Positions 1 to 10,244 of a stretch of DNA of 64,000 nt are shown in pieces. Where the stretch lies: NCBI GenBank assembly GCA_936440205.1, contig OW387140.1, positions 34,283,659-34,347,658 on the forward strand, written 5' to 3'. The first letter of the stretch is position 1. Every line of letters starts with the position of its first letter. The stretch is from Lepidonotus clava. Its lineage: Eukaryota; Annelida; Polychaeta; Phyllodocida; Polynoidae. The position numbers and the translations under genes are program-made. The notes beneath the pieces were generated by a model, which was not told the origin of the DNA, ran no database searches, and was given only the letters and a program-made list of their open reading frames with translations.

Positions 1-453
1 TATCTACAAACTGAGAAATTTTCTAAGTCCAAATCTCACAATTGCTCTGAAACTATTCAACTATCAAACTTATTCATCTAAAGAACATTTCTACAACACA
101 AGTAACTAAAACAAACTCTAAGTCCACTAATCTTAAGAGATTTAATTCCACCGTGGATGGTTAAACCTTTTCATATTTTCTGTAGTAAAATTCTAGAGCC
201 CTTCTCACAAGAAAATAAGTCAAAGATACTAGAAAGGAATTCTGTGAAAAGTCACCCAACTCAGAAACTTTACCAGTCACCAATCTATAAGTCTGGTAAT
301 CTCAATGCAATATCTATAAACTAAGAAATTTTCTAAGTCCTCTAAGTCTCATGAATGCTCTGAAACTAGTCAACTATTAGACTTATTCATCTGAAGAACA
401 TTTCTACAACACAAGTAACTCAAACAAACTCTAAGTCCACTAATTTCAAGAGA
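1..453. repeat. Two direct repeats of about 144 bp, period 310
   Basis: Positions 1-144 and 311-453 are similar along their length; both start TATCTA(C/T)AAACT and end near AGAGATTTA. The first copy is cut by the window edge, so the array may be longer to the left. No protein was recognised here. The repeats lie at the left end of the virus-like block. Confidence 0.8.
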
Positions 454-556
454 TTTATAAAACTACTAATATCTTTAACAACAAATCTAGCATCATATCC
501 AACCTAACTTCTAACAAAAGTTTTATAAAATATTAATCTGTATGTAATTTATTATT

Positions 557-1285
557 TGCAAAATACTTTATACTTTCAGCTCACCCAAAACTTCAAGTCT
601 ATCGCAAGCCTCCACACCTATTACTTCAAATCGGCTACAAACTTCTACTACCTCCACACCTATCAGTACTTCAAGTCTACCGCAAACCTCTACTACCTCC
701 ACACCTATCAGTACTTTAAGTCTGTCGCAAACCTCTATCAGTACTTCAAGCCAACCGCATCCTACAAGTCTAGCGCAAACCTCTACATTTATCAGTTCAA
801 GCCAACCACAAGTCACTATACCTATAAATACAACATTTTCAAATGAACCAAAAACACCTAACGCATCTTTCGCATCTACACCTAAACCTATTGACAAATC
901 AACTCCAAAAAATATCGTACCAGTAGCTGATATTATAGCAGGAATCTTATCTTTCTTAGTTCTTTTTGGTATTATATTAACATCTTTTATTCTTTATAAA
1001 CTTTTCAGAAAAACTTGGCAAAACAAATTTGAACAATATAGAATTCGATCTATTCAGCGAACCACACTTCATATGAGATCTCGATTTAATATTAATGTTA
1101 ATGTTAATGAAGCACAAGCACCTTCTGAATACACTAGCAGTTTCAATTCTCTAAACTCTGAAAGCTTTGAATCTATTAGCGTAGTACAAGAAGAAATTGA
1201 AATGACTACTTTTAAAACTTTTTCTTCTCCCTCACCTTCTCCTCCCTCACCTTCTCCTACTCCCTCACCTCCTATTAACTTGTAA
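557..1285 (+). CDS. Mucin-like single-pass membrane protein, part of the virus-like block
   Basis: The reading frame encodes a Ser/Thr/Pro-rich ectodomain built of degenerate repeats around STSSLPQTSTTSTP (about 557-830), as in mucin-like stalks. A linker follows, then one hydrophobic span containing AGILSFLVLFGI (about 938-1000), then basic residues (YKLFRK, inside-positive) and a cytoplasmic tail ending in SPSPSPPSPSP repeats before the stop at 1285. The layout is type I: ectodomain, membrane span, tail. The frame is supported by continuity of composition across the repeats, the span and the tail. The 5' end is uncertain. It faces away from the dUTPase, end to end with about 20 bp between stops. 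The product resembles viral surface glycoproteins in layout only; a host mucin-like protein is the alternative. Confidence 0.5.
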   Translation, partial: CKILYTFSSPKTSSLSQASTPITSNRLQTSTTSTPISTSSLPQTSTTSTPISTLSLSQTSISTSSQPHPTSLAQTSTFISSSQPQVTIPINTTFSNEPKTPNASFASTPKPIDKSTPKNIVPVADIIAGILSFLVLFGIILTSFILYKLFRKTWQNKFEQYRIRSIQRTTLHMRSRFNINVNVNEAQAPSEYTSSFNSLNSESFESISVVQEEIEMTTFKTFSSPSPSPPSPSPTPSPPINL

Positions 1286-1303
1286 AATAAAACCCTTAGC
1301 ACT

Positions 1304-1738
1304 TTAACAATATCCACTAGAACCAAACCCCTTACAACCACGATCAGTTTTGCTTAACTCTTGTACTTCATAAACACTGGCATTTGAATAACGCTCTAAA
1401 ATAATTTGAGCAATCCTATCACCAGCCTTAATAAGAAAATCTAAATTTCCAAAGTTATACAAAATAATACTAACATTTCCTCTATAATCTTCATCAATAA
1501 CTCCTGCTCCAACTTCAATAGAATAATATTTAGAAAGACTAGATCTAGATGCTATTCTTCCATAACATTTTTCAGGAAACTCAAACTGTAAATCTGTTTT
1601 AATTTCAAGTTTTTTTCCTGCTGGTAAAATATAATCATAAGCACTATACAAATCTAATCCTGCTGAAAATAATGAACTTCTCTTTGGAAGATTAGCCTTT
1701 TCAGAAAGCCTAACAACATAAACCTTATCATGCGACAT
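1304..1738 (-). CDS. dUTPase (deoxyuridine triphosphatase), trimeric type
   Basis: The 144-residue product has all five motifs of the homotrimeric dUTPase family in order: SAGLDLYSA (I), GRIASRSSLS (II, the substrate Ser), VGAGVIDEDYRGN (III, uridine-binding and catalytic Asp region), AGDRIAQIILE (IV) and the Gly-rich TDRGCKGFGSSG (V, phosphate-gripping tail). Length is normal for the catalytic core, with no mitochondrial or nuclear leader. The enzyme hydrolyses dUTP to dUMP and pyrophosphate and keeps uracil out of DNA. It looks whole and has no intron, unlike most animal DUT genes, and sits among virus-like genes, so it is read here as part of that block. A retrocopy of host DUT is possible, but its divergent AT-rich sequence argues against a recent one. 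The frame starts at MSHDK, just below the stop of the ORF at 1740-2006. Confidence 0.9.
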   Translation of the reverse strand: MSHDKVYVVRLSEKANLPKRSSLFSAGLDLYSAYDYILPAGKKLEIKTDLQFEFPEKCYGRIASRSSLSKYYSIEVGAGVIDEDYRGNVSIILYNFGNLDFLIKAGDRIAQIILERYSNASVYEVQELSKTDRGCKGFGSSGYC

Positions 1739-1739
1739 C

Positions 1740-2006
1740 TTAATTATGCTCCTTTAACACCACAGACTTATTCAAACTATTCTGAAAAATACATATACAA
1801 ACTCGAATAGGTTTCAAATTATTATCCCTTTCTATACTTTGCACCTGAAAATACTTAGACCTGACAAAAAAATCATAATAAGCTAAATATTGAGAATTAA
1901 CTGAAACATTTTTAAAATTTGAACTTTCAGAAACATTTTTAAAATTTGAACTTTCAGAACATATTATATCACAATACACGTATTGTTTCATATTTCTAAA
2001 ATACAC
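1740..2006 (-). CDS. Small ORF of unknown function upstream of the dUTPase
   Basis: An 88-residue frame on the same strand ends one base before the dUTPase start. It has a nine-residue tandem duplication (SESSNFKNV, twice) and is rich in Tyr, Asn and Ser, with no recognised domain and no membrane span. Its close packing with the dUTPase suggests a compact shared transcript. The 5' end lies at a good donor-like sequence on the minus strand (AACAG/GTAAGTGTA near 2005), repeated near 2070, so it may instead be spliced leader sequence. A chance ORF is possible. Confidence 0.3.
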   Translation of the reverse strand: MYFRNMKQYVYCDIICSESSNFKNVSESSNFKNVSVNSQYLAYYDFFVRSKYFQVQSIERDNNLKPIRVCICIFQNSLNKSVVLKEHN

Positions 2007-2264
2007 TTACCTGTTCGGTACCACACTAAATACAATACAATTCAATATTTCTCACAAATAAATAAATAAGTACACTTACCTGTTTATAATGTGCCTGTGA
2101 TGAATGACGCCAAGCTTGATCTTGAAGCTCTAAGTCGCAAAACTATAAAGCTGAAATTTCAACAAAAGCAAAAGCAACAACCAACAATCACCTAACTAAA
2201 ATTATCTTACGTAAAACAGACCAAAAATAATTTCAACTAGCGCTTAACGCTAGCTAAAATCAAA

Positions 2265-2405
2265 ACGTCAATCTCCACAAACCAAGAAAGCAATTTCCAG
2301 CCACCTCTAAAAACGTCAATCTCCAAACCAAGAAAGCAATTTCCAACCACCTCTAGAAACGTCAATCTCCACAACCACCTCCGAAAATATCAATCTCCAC
2401 AAACT
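2265..2405. repeat. Short tandem repeats, 46-48 bp, with ACGTCA cores
   Basis: Three units start with AAACGTCAATCTCCA, with ACGTCA at 2265, 2313 and 2359, and a fourth degenerate unit (AATATCAATCTCCAC) lies near 2387. ACGTCA is a CRE/ATF half site (TGACGT on the minus strand). They lie upstream of the minus-strand dUTPase unit and could be promoter elements. Confidence 0.7.
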
Positions 2406-2766
2406 TGCACTTACGCCTAACAAAGCACGCACTTGCGCCCAACGCGGGCCCAACGGCGCTCTTTACCACACTACAATTAACCCACACCAAAGAAATGCGC
2501 GCAAAAGATCAACACAAAGCTTTTATACCCTCTTTATTAGTCTCAGCCAATCACAAGACAATAACATTATGTTATGATTGTGAAAGTATTTAAGGTGCTT
2601 ATAGGTTTTCATTTTTAATAATAAACCAAAATAGTATACGTTTATATTATAAAACGCGCGCATTAACTTAAACTATCTTTTCTCACTACATTTATATAAA
2701 CAAAACGAAAATATATAAAATTGAATATCTAATAATTTGCTAATTTATAAAGTCGTTTCAAACTTT

Positions 2767-2866
2767 TATCCCTTCAGTACCTCCTCGTACAAAGCAAAAA
2801 TACCCACATGGAAACGAGACACAACATCCAGAACCTTCCATGTAAGGTACTGAAAGGGAATACATA
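2767..2866. repeat. Hairpin or small foldback
   Basis: ATCCCTTCAGTACCT near 2767 is the inverse of AGGTACTGAAAGGGA near 2849, and inside it ACATGGAA faces TTCCATGT. The structure is about 100 bp. No gene in it. Confidence 0.65.
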
Positions 2867-3108
2867 AACTTTCTCTCACTCTTAATTTAATATAATCATT
2901 TAAACTTTAAACATTGAAGCATATTTATTATAAAACAAACTTTCATTTTAAAATATTTCAAAAATGTCTTAGCAAACTCTTAAAAATCAATAAACATACA
3001 TACATATATATCTCAAAACCCCTCCTCGTACCTCTACCAAGAAGGTATGTTACCACACAAGAAGAAATAATTAACTATCATATTTAGACTTACCATTAGA
3101 CCTCAACA

Positions 3109-3300
3109 GCTTATCAGCTACCCAAATTTATATATATATCCAAGCTACAATTTTAGTATGTTCACAGCTTATCAGCTACCCAAATTTATATATCCAAGCT
3201 ACAATTTTAGTATATTCGCATCACTTTGTTTAGTTCAATGTATTTACAATATTCAGCTAACCAATTTATATAAAAGCTACAATTTTAATGTGTTCACAAC
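3109..3300. repeat. Degenerate tandem repeats, about 55 bp and longer
   Basis: Two near-identical units (CAGCTTATCAGCTACCCAAA followed by an AT run and CCAAGCTACAATTTTAGTAT) start near 3109 and 3166, and a third degenerate one starts near 3253. The open frame crossing them is judged to be a by-product of the repeat. Confidence 0.65.
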
Positions 3301-3770
3301 ACTTTATTGTTTAAGCAAAATGTATTTACATTTATTCAAGTTTGCTGTTTATTTACCTTTAAAAATGAACCTTAATGTACATGTACTAACCATTCTTAAT
3401 ATGTTTATACAATTCTTAGCCAAATGCTTTCAATTATTAATGCATTATAAAGTGGTTGTTTTCACTAAAGTCAAATATAATAACTGACAAGTGCTATAGC
3501 CCAAATTAAACCTTGTCAATTATTACACTTGCGCTTTAATATGCTACAAAACTGTATATATATATCTTACTTAACGCTTTCTTATCTTCTCTGCAAATAA
3601 ACCAATATAATCAAGCAAGTCGATTATGTTTATTCTTCCAAGCTATACGTACGCCCCAACTGCGTCACCAATATTATATAAATTACTCTAACCAATACAC
3701 ATACTGACACAAAAAAGATTACCTGGATCTGTGCCCAAACCATAAATATCAATTTCCTAGACCAACATAC

Positions 3771-3882
3771 TGATTTCATAAGACTTGTGAAAGAACACTA
3801 TTACTAGATTTATTACTAGATTTACAGCTTGATTTCATAAAACTTGTGAAAGAACACTATTACTAGATTTACAGCTATATCA
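3771..3882. repeat. Tandem repeat, two units of about 55 bp
   Basis: GATTTCATAA(G/A)ACTTGTGAAA and the following CACTATTACTAGATTTA occur twice in tandem. Non-coding. Confidence 0.7.
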
Positions 3883-4048
3883 CACTAATCAAAAGTAAAA
3901 TAAGCTAAAGCTATAATAAACACTGAAACAAATACTTTAATGTAACTTAAAAAAATTATTTCATATTCATAAACGCACAAAGCTACATTAACACTAGAAT
4001 CACCTAGGTTAATGTACGTCTCAACCCTCGCGTCACTCCGCACAAAAC

Positions 4049-4362
4049 TACATTAACACTAGCCTGGTAGCCAGCCCACTCGCGGGAGAGCGAGTATTGT
4101 TAGACCAGGCACGGAGGTCTAGATTCCTCGCAGACAGCGCGGCGTTATCTACCGGAGCGCCCTGCGTCGCTGTAAATCAAGTAAGCCGGTACAAAGTGTG
4201 TCCGCTCGGCGTTCTCTACCAGAGCGTCCTACGTACATAGACAAAATGTCCAAATTAGTGTGCTGTTGCATACGCACACACCGTTACAACGCGAAAAGGG
4301 TCTGCTCTGAAGTGCGCGTTTACTCCATACCGAGGCTTTTAACCGGGGTACATTAACACTAG
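4049..4362. mobile_element. CpG-rich 286-bp insertion with 14-bp target duplication
   Basis: TACATTAACACTAG lies at both 4049-4062 and 4349-4362. The 286 bp between begin CCTGGTAGCCAGCCC and end AACCGGGG and are far richer in CpG than their surroundings. The sequence that continues on the right (AATCACCTA) also follows an intact TACATTAACACTAG at 3984, so the unbroken target site survives next door. The long target duplication fits a retroposed SINE; no A/B box or tail was recognised with confidence, so the class is open. Confidence 0.7.
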
Positions 4363-4826
4363 AATCACCTAAAACCACGTCATGACCGCTAAGCTAATCT
4401 CAAAAACTATGTTCATTCTCCAAAAGTCGAAAAATTTCAAGATTAGCTCAACGACCACTCTGCAACACAACACTCTTACAACAAACTTGCAAAAAGACAG
4501 CATTCTGCATGTAGATACGCACAACCGGTTTTCATACCACGATATCGTACCAAATTAAATAATTGTAAAATGCAAAATTCTTAACCTGTGTTTATTTCAT
4601 AATTAGGCGTCAAGCAATAGCCTCGTAAAGTATCTAAGAAATAGGAGTTGTAAATATCAAGACTAAAAATGTAAACAAACTTTCAAAAGTTACGACAATC
4701 CAATATGGAGGTCATGTACCATGTCTGCAAACACTATAAATCATCAAGGTTCAATTCGTTCCCACTAGAGAGAGACACAATATACAATAACTTCCCACCA
4801 GAGGGAAACCAAATGTAACAAATAAG

Positions 4827-5450
4827 TTAATGCCTAATATGTCTAGTAATAAATTCAATCACATCTAATCTCCTCATTTGCCTCAAAACTTTAAATAATT
4901 TATCTAAATTTAAATAACCATATTGTAATTGAAAAACCTTTAAAACTTCATAAGCACGATGAACTTTTGGTTCATATAAACCATAAAAAATATTATCTAT
5001 TTCAGTTAAAGAAATAGACAAATAAATTCCTAAATTTCTCCAATCCATCACTAAACGCTCAGCCAACTGTAAAAATAAAACTTGAATAATATTATCAGAT
5101 ATATTTTTATCATTTTTGGGTATAAAACTTAAAACAATTTCAATCAAATCATAACGATACAAACTTGATAAAGCTGTAATTAACTCGTTCAAATAATCAT
5201 TTTTATCCACTCGATCCCACCATAAATTTAACTTTTGTAATATATTAGACTGTAACACAGTACTTTTATCTTTACCTCGAATTCTATGCAAATCTTTGCT
5301 CTCTAATTCTAAATATATTGCCAAACTTTCCCAATCACAATAAAGCAAATCTGCAATAGACTGCAATACTTCATCAGCAATAACCAATTTTTCAGCTGAC
5401 ATTTTCTTAAGCTTATTATCAATAATAACATATAAAAATATTTTCAACAT
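4827..5450 (-). CDS. Tandem death-domain protein
   Basis: The 207-residue product carries two death-fold domains. The first (about residues 25-105, with WESLAIYLELESKDLHRI, then QKLNLWWD and ALSSLYRYDLIEIV) matches the death-domain pattern of six helices with the conserved W..LA..L..., Q...L..W and R.DL positions. The second (about 125-205, with WRNLGIYLSISLTEIDNI and LRQMRRLDVIEFI) repeats it. No other domain, signal peptide or membrane span is seen. Death domains mediate homotypic assembly in apoptosis and innate immune signalling (FADD, MyD88 and IRAK families); a two-death-domain protein with nothing else could act as an adaptor or a decoy. A second in-frame Met at about residue 17 (near 5402), followed by SAEKLVIADEVL, is an equally good start. 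The frame looks whole and has no intron. Three 31-bp CRE-like repeats lie just upstream. Confidence 0.7.
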   Translation of the reverse strand: MLKIFLYVIIDNKLKKMSAEKLVIADEVLQSIADLLYCDWESLAIYLELESKDLHRIRGKDKSTVLQSNILQKLNLWWDRVDKNDYLNELITALSSLYRYDLIEIVLSFIPKNDKNISDNIIQVLFLQLAERLVMDWRNLGIYLSISLTEIDNIFYGLYEPKVHRAYEVLKVFQLQYGYLNLDKLFKVLRQMRRLDVIEFITRHIRH

Positions 5451-5504
5451 TAATCACAAGAATATTTCTATTTCCAGTTCTAAAATTTGCAATTTGCAAT
5501 TGTT

Positions 5505-5597
5505 TGACGTGAACTATCCCCCTAAAAATTATCGATGACGTGAACTCCCTCACTAAAAATGGTCGATGACGTGAACTCCCTCAAAACCTATACTACT
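5505..5597 (-). promoter_or_regulatory. Three exact-period 31-bp repeats with TGACGTGA
   Basis: TGACGTGAACT starts at 5505, 5536 and 5567, a constant 31-bp step, followed each time by CCC and an A-rich run ending in TCGA. TGACGTGA is a CRE/ATF-like site. The array lies 55-145 bp upstream of the death-domain start on the minus strand and is most simply a promoter or enhancer array. Confidence 0.6.
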
Positions 5598-8500
5598 AAT
5601 ATACACATAGCCACTGCACTTTACATACTGTGAATTCACTGTAAAAATCCCAGCACCTCTGCTTGGGAACAGGACAGTGCTCATGATGAAGGTATCATTC
5701 AGAACCAGGTGAGCGTCTCAAGATGCGAATCACGGAGGTCACTAATTATAACCCACAAGTGTCAATGTCATCTTGTGAGGCTTGTCACATGGTTGTGTTC
5801 GGAAACCCCTATGCCAAATACCCTGCCGAGGGTGTGACATGGTATTGCGCAATACTTATGTTACAAGGATATTCAGAACAGAAAAAGAAGAGGAAAAAAC
5901 AATTAAATGAAACTACACATTTTCGAATTCATAGTGTACAACAACAGGGGTGGATTCAGTGAGAGGGGGGGGGGGACTAGGGGGTTCTACACCCATCCCC
6001 CTTTTGGTGGACCCCTAAAGTACACAGGGAGGGGAAATTGTCACACGTGTATGCATGGAAATGCACTGTTTTAGTACTTAGCCTATATATGCTGACTCTC
6101 CCCCTTTTGGAAATCCTGCCAAATATTACTGTTATTTTCTAATGCTTATGACTATAAATATATATAGCACTTGTCATGTCATCTATTTGAATGTGCCTAT
6201 GGGCTATAATTATGCAATATGTCATTGATTCTCTCATACACTATTTATCAGGCAGATCCATATCATTCCTACAGGAGTATAATATACTCCTGTAGGAATC
6301 AATTTCCAAAACCAATTAATTGTATCAATTTCCGAAACCAGCTGTATTCATACCAGTGCCAACGTCAAGTATCTTTTATCATAAGTGCCACTCTTGGTCC
6401 GTCTACATCATGGTATACATAATGATTATACCGATGGAGATGGCAACTTTTCAGTGGGGTACAGATTTAAAAATAAATGCACCTCCCTGACAAGTGCGCT
6501 TTGCTCATCTTAATACAAATTTGACTGAAAGAATCTGTGCTATATTGAAAACAAAGACCCCTGCATGCCCTCAGGAAGGGTATACGAACGGGCCTATTCC
6601 AGATATAAACCAAGTGAAGTCTACTAATAGCTCTTCCCAACGGGGAAAGAAAAACCTTCCCACTTCTTCTGCTGATTACCACTCTGGGCACACAGGTACG
6701 TAGGACCACTACTTTAAATACAAAGATATCTTATCAGGCTTGGACTAAAATAGGAAAACGGGAACGTCCCGCATTCTCGGGGCGTCCTGGTAAAACTGTA
6801 AATCTGGACTGTCCTTCTTAGTTGGGCTGAATTGGCATTTCACCCCATTTTATTTCTGTATCCTGCTCATGCATGTCCGGCCCTGGACCCCCATTGCCAG
6901 GGAAAATAGCTATGAACAGTCCTACTGAGGGGGTGACTTCAGGCCAGCGAACTTGTATGGTATATGTGGTAGATATAGCATGAGTCTGGCTGTACGAGAT
7001 ATATATACCCATCGTGGGAAATGGTAACCTAGAGGGATATAAAGCAATTTGCTCTAAACCCATTATTAAGCGAGTAATTGATAAAAATGTGTTGACCATA
7101 CATATTTTCTTGAAAATTTGCACATAGATAGAATTTTCCAGAGATTATGATTATGAATATGAAAACATTCTATCTCCACATGACAATTGCATTATGGGTA
7201 ATTTACTATGGAATGTACGTTTCCTATAGGATGCCAAAATAAGTAACAATACCATGTTACCATGGCAACAGGAAATAGAATTTTCAAATTGCATAAGATC
7301 CCCCCCCCCCCCGCCCCAGGTTTTTGGACAAACCTATTTTTCTTCCCTATAATGAAAAAAGCTAGTGGATTGAAAATTTGTATATCAAATGATGGTATTT
7401 TAAATAACTATGATAATGAAAAAAATATGTACATTTTCCACTTAAGACTTGGTGGTTCAACCAGGTATAATTCAGAAACTAAGCACAGGAGCTATATTAA
7501 GGGTATTTCATCAGTCCAGAACAGGGATATTCAAACAAGCATATCTCAGGCCTTGATAGGAATATTTTAAAATGGTTTGCAGGATTCAAAAGAGGGCATT
7601 GTGAATTGTAATGTATACTTTATCCCCTTATATCACCATTTCCCACGATGGGTCACATTATTATTGTCGAGCCCTGGCGAGATAATATATCAAGTACAGA
7701 CACAAATGAGGGCTATATCTGACATATACTACGGGGATCATTAATTGTTGTTTGTCTGGGTCATTATAGACAGGTCCCAAAACCATACAGAAATTCTCAG
7801 TCTGCATTTGCCATTCGTACAATGAGGATCAACTGTATTAACCATAAGGTAAAGACTTTCTGAAATGTTCTTCTAATTTCTTACATTTAATTATTATTTG
7901 ATTTCTACACTATACTGTATACTCATAATTCATTGATAATATTTTGCCATATTTCGAGGCCATATTTTAACACCCCTATAGCAAGGAAAAAAACTGAATT
8001 CAATTACATTTTCAAAAATATGCGTGGCATCTGTCATATGCTAGTCAAGCCCTTAATTGTTAGGTGGCCATCCCCTCCACACCTCTGTAGCTTAGGTCCT
8101 ATGTATGTCTAAGGTTGTAGGCGCCGCCTATGTCAGCTGAGTTTATATATACGGGTATGGCAAAGGAGCCCCGCTCGTCTAGTATCTCTTGTAGGCGCGG
8201 GTTTGTGCCCACGTAAGTAAGGAGCAGGGACGCATTGGGGGGTGGTTTCTGAGGCGTCTGAGGCACCTGCCCTCCCCTGGCATTTTTAATGTAAAATTCT
8301 AAACCATGGCTATGGCGCCGCACATTTTCACATAAAGGTGCCCCCCCCCCCTTTGAAATCTCTGGATCTGTCCCTGAGGAATGTTACACACACCCGGTCC
8401 AGGCCCGTAGCCAGCTTCTTTCAGAGAGGGGTTCGTTTTTTTTTTTACAAATAGGGCTCAAATATTTCTTTTGTGGATTTGTAGGGGCCATACACTACAT

Positions 8501-9154
8501 CTGACAAAAAACTTGTAGAATAAAAATCAGAGTCATATTAATTGTTCATAAATCATTCATTCCACCTCAGGGGGCGGGGGTTCGGATTTTTTAGAAGGGG
8601 GTTCGTCCAAGAGGGGACTGGTGGACCTGTACACGCGGGTTTGTTCTCAGGTATAAAAGGATGCTTATACGGACAAAGCATCATTATGTCTAAGGGAACC
8701 TGTATGCGTGGCCTCTGTGCACGTGTATACAAACGAAATTCTGTTCTCGCGGCGTGACTGTCGCATGTATTACCATCCCTAGCGTGACTTTGACTCGATG
8801 CTATCTAATCAGGAGGTGTCACCTGTATTTCACCTCATGGGATGGTTACAATTTCTTCTCTGTGTTTACAACGTACCCCTCCCCCTTCCCCTCCCCACTA
8901 CACCATCCGCACCTCCCCCCCACCTCCACCAATGCCCACCTAGACTTGACTGCTCTCCAATTCAGAAACTATCTCTATCAATTAGTATTCTTGGATTTTC
9001 CCCTCAAGCTCTTCCTAAATAACAGGACGATCTGTACCTCAGAATTATGGATAGGTCCTGTTATCATGGGCTGCTCCGAATTTTGGTATCAGCCCAGACC
9101 TGTATTTGTTAGACCCAGCACATTTTAGTATATTGGTATCATACATAATTTGCA
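5598..9154. other. Spacer with dispersed repeats, no supported gene
   Basis: The short frames here do not resemble proteins and overlap repeats. A G-run-containing dispersed repeat lies at about 5955-6125, related to sequences near 26640 and 38350 (CTCTCCCC/GGATCTGCCCC type). Poly-C runs occur at 7301 and 8341, and another dispersed repeat with CCCGTAGCCAG and GGGGTTCG lies at about 8400-8620. A donor-like CCAG/GTGAGC lies near 5708, but no exon could be supported. Confidence 0.5.
6945..7740. mobile_element. Imperfect foldback element, about 790 bp
   Basis: ACCCATCGTGGGAAATGGT (about 7009-7027) is inverted at about 7639-7657. Weaker inverted similarity continues outward to about 6950 and 7735 (GTACAG and CTATATCT blocks). 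This fits a non-autonomous DNA transposon; the ends and target duplication are not fixed. Confidence 0.45.
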
Positions 9155-9396
9155 TCTGGTGAAGCACTGAATTCCCGGCTTTAGACAACCTACAAGATTT
9201 TAGACTATTGAAGAAAGATGTGTGTGCAAACAATATTTTGTTATCAATAAAAATTATGAGATATATTTTAGTTATTTGTTATGTTTGTTACTTAGAACGT
9301 CTGGTTGGTGTATACTAAAGTTAGTGATCCATGATGCAATTACATAATATGGCCAGATTCTAACCCCCAAAAGCTTTATAGTTCTTTTATAATACA
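9155..9396 (+). pseudogene. Orphan deiodinase 3'-UTR fragment
   Basis: These 242 bp match 11587-11829, the 3' UTR of the first deiodinase, at about 97% by eye. The match begins in the middle of the SECIS hairpin (TCTGGTGAAGCACTGAATTC) and includes the poly(A) signal. No deiodinase coding sequence lies before it. It marks a duplication breakpoint inside a 3' UTR, or the tail of a lost gene copy. Confidence 0.85.
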
Positions 9397-10143
9397 CACG
9401 TTCTCTTCAGAAGTAAAACATACAAGTCATGTGTAGCATTAATAAAAAGAGAATGCTGCAATTTTAACATGACCGTTACACCAACTGATATCAATCCTAT
9501 CCTTGGAACCAACTGATATCAATCCTATCCTTGGAACATAAGTGATCTAGTCTTCCATTTATTGTTGTCAAAAAGTCTAGCCGTTGATCTGCCCGGTCTC
9601 TTAATTGCATGTATATTACCTCTTTCTTTGGGATGTCATGCTTGGCAGCGTTTCTACCACATATTGGATTACAGAAAGCGATTTCCATTCATGAATCAAG
9701 TGAATATCCTAAATTGTCATGAGAATTTGAGTAGTAGAACTATCACAAAGCGATGGAGGAGGGAGGCTAACACCTTTGTGGGGGCTGGACGTGCTAAAAC
9801 ACTCATATCTCAGTAAAATAAGATATCCTAATGCCTGGTATACCAAAAGATGATCGTACTATTTTCAGTATGGTGGTTAATGTCAAAATAGTATGAACCA
9901 TGAATTTCATGACAGATTTGCGTAATATTGACACTAATGTATTGCTCCTTTAATGTTTTACAATTTATTTTTAAACACCGGTTTCTCATTAATTTAAAAT
10001 TTTTTTTTTTTTTAATGAAAAGTAGGGGTCCTCAGGGGGTCTCGCCCTGCCATGATTGGTATTTTCGTTCATAACATTTTTTTTCTCATTAATGCCTTAA
10101 TAACAATGAACCATCTTAAAATGCTATAATTCTTTGTTTTCAG
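9397..10143. other. Upstream spacer or last 5' intron of dio-a
   Basis: AT-rich with a T run at about 9999-10013. It ends in a good acceptor (TTCTTTGTTTTCAG at 10130-10143), so at least its right part should be intron. No coding exon was recognised. Confidence 0.45.
9480..9535. repeat. 28-bp exact tandem duplication
   Basis: ACCAACTGATATCAATCCTA plus CCTTGGA-type sequence occurs twice head to tail. No function assigned. Confidence 0.85.
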
Positions 10144-10244
10144 GGAAGGCCTTTGGTAAGCCATACGTTTCTCCATTTTTCACATGAAGTTCATTATACT
10201 CTCTCGATCATCAAGTGACTGAAGGTGAAACGTTAAACTCCAAA

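Larger units (their letters stand above)
2007..4826. other. Non-coding AT-rich spacer of the virus-like block
   Basis: No credible coding region was seen. Besides the repeats listed separately it holds several donor-like sites on the minus strand (near 2005, 2070, 3085 and 3722), which could be leader exons of the minus-strand genes. Confidence 0.5.
1..5600. mobile_element. Virus-like fossil block (DNA-virus or large-element affinity, family unresolved)
   Basis: This stretch differs from the rest of the window. It is very AT-rich, holds short closely packed genes without visible introns in their coding parts, and has short tandem repeats before the genes. Parts are a mucin-like membrane protein (557-1285), a small ORF (1740-2006), a dUTPase (1304-1738) and a tandem death-domain protein (4827-5450). 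dUTPase plus a death-fold protein plus a heavily O-glycosylated-looking membrane protein is a set known from large DNA viruses and their integrated relatives, but no capsid, polymerase or integrase gene is visible, so the family is not assigned. The left end lies outside the window. The dUTPase and death-domain genes look whole; the block as a whole is incomplete in view. A later 286-bp insertion shows it has been resident for some time. Confidence 0.45.

Noticed and set aside
568-897. 109-codon minus-strand frame rich in VEVCGRLEVL
   Set aside because: Shadow of the mucin-like repeats on the + strand.
3158-3487. 109-codon hydrophobic frame in the virus-like block
   Set aside because: It runs across short AT-rich tandem repeats and has no recognisable domain.
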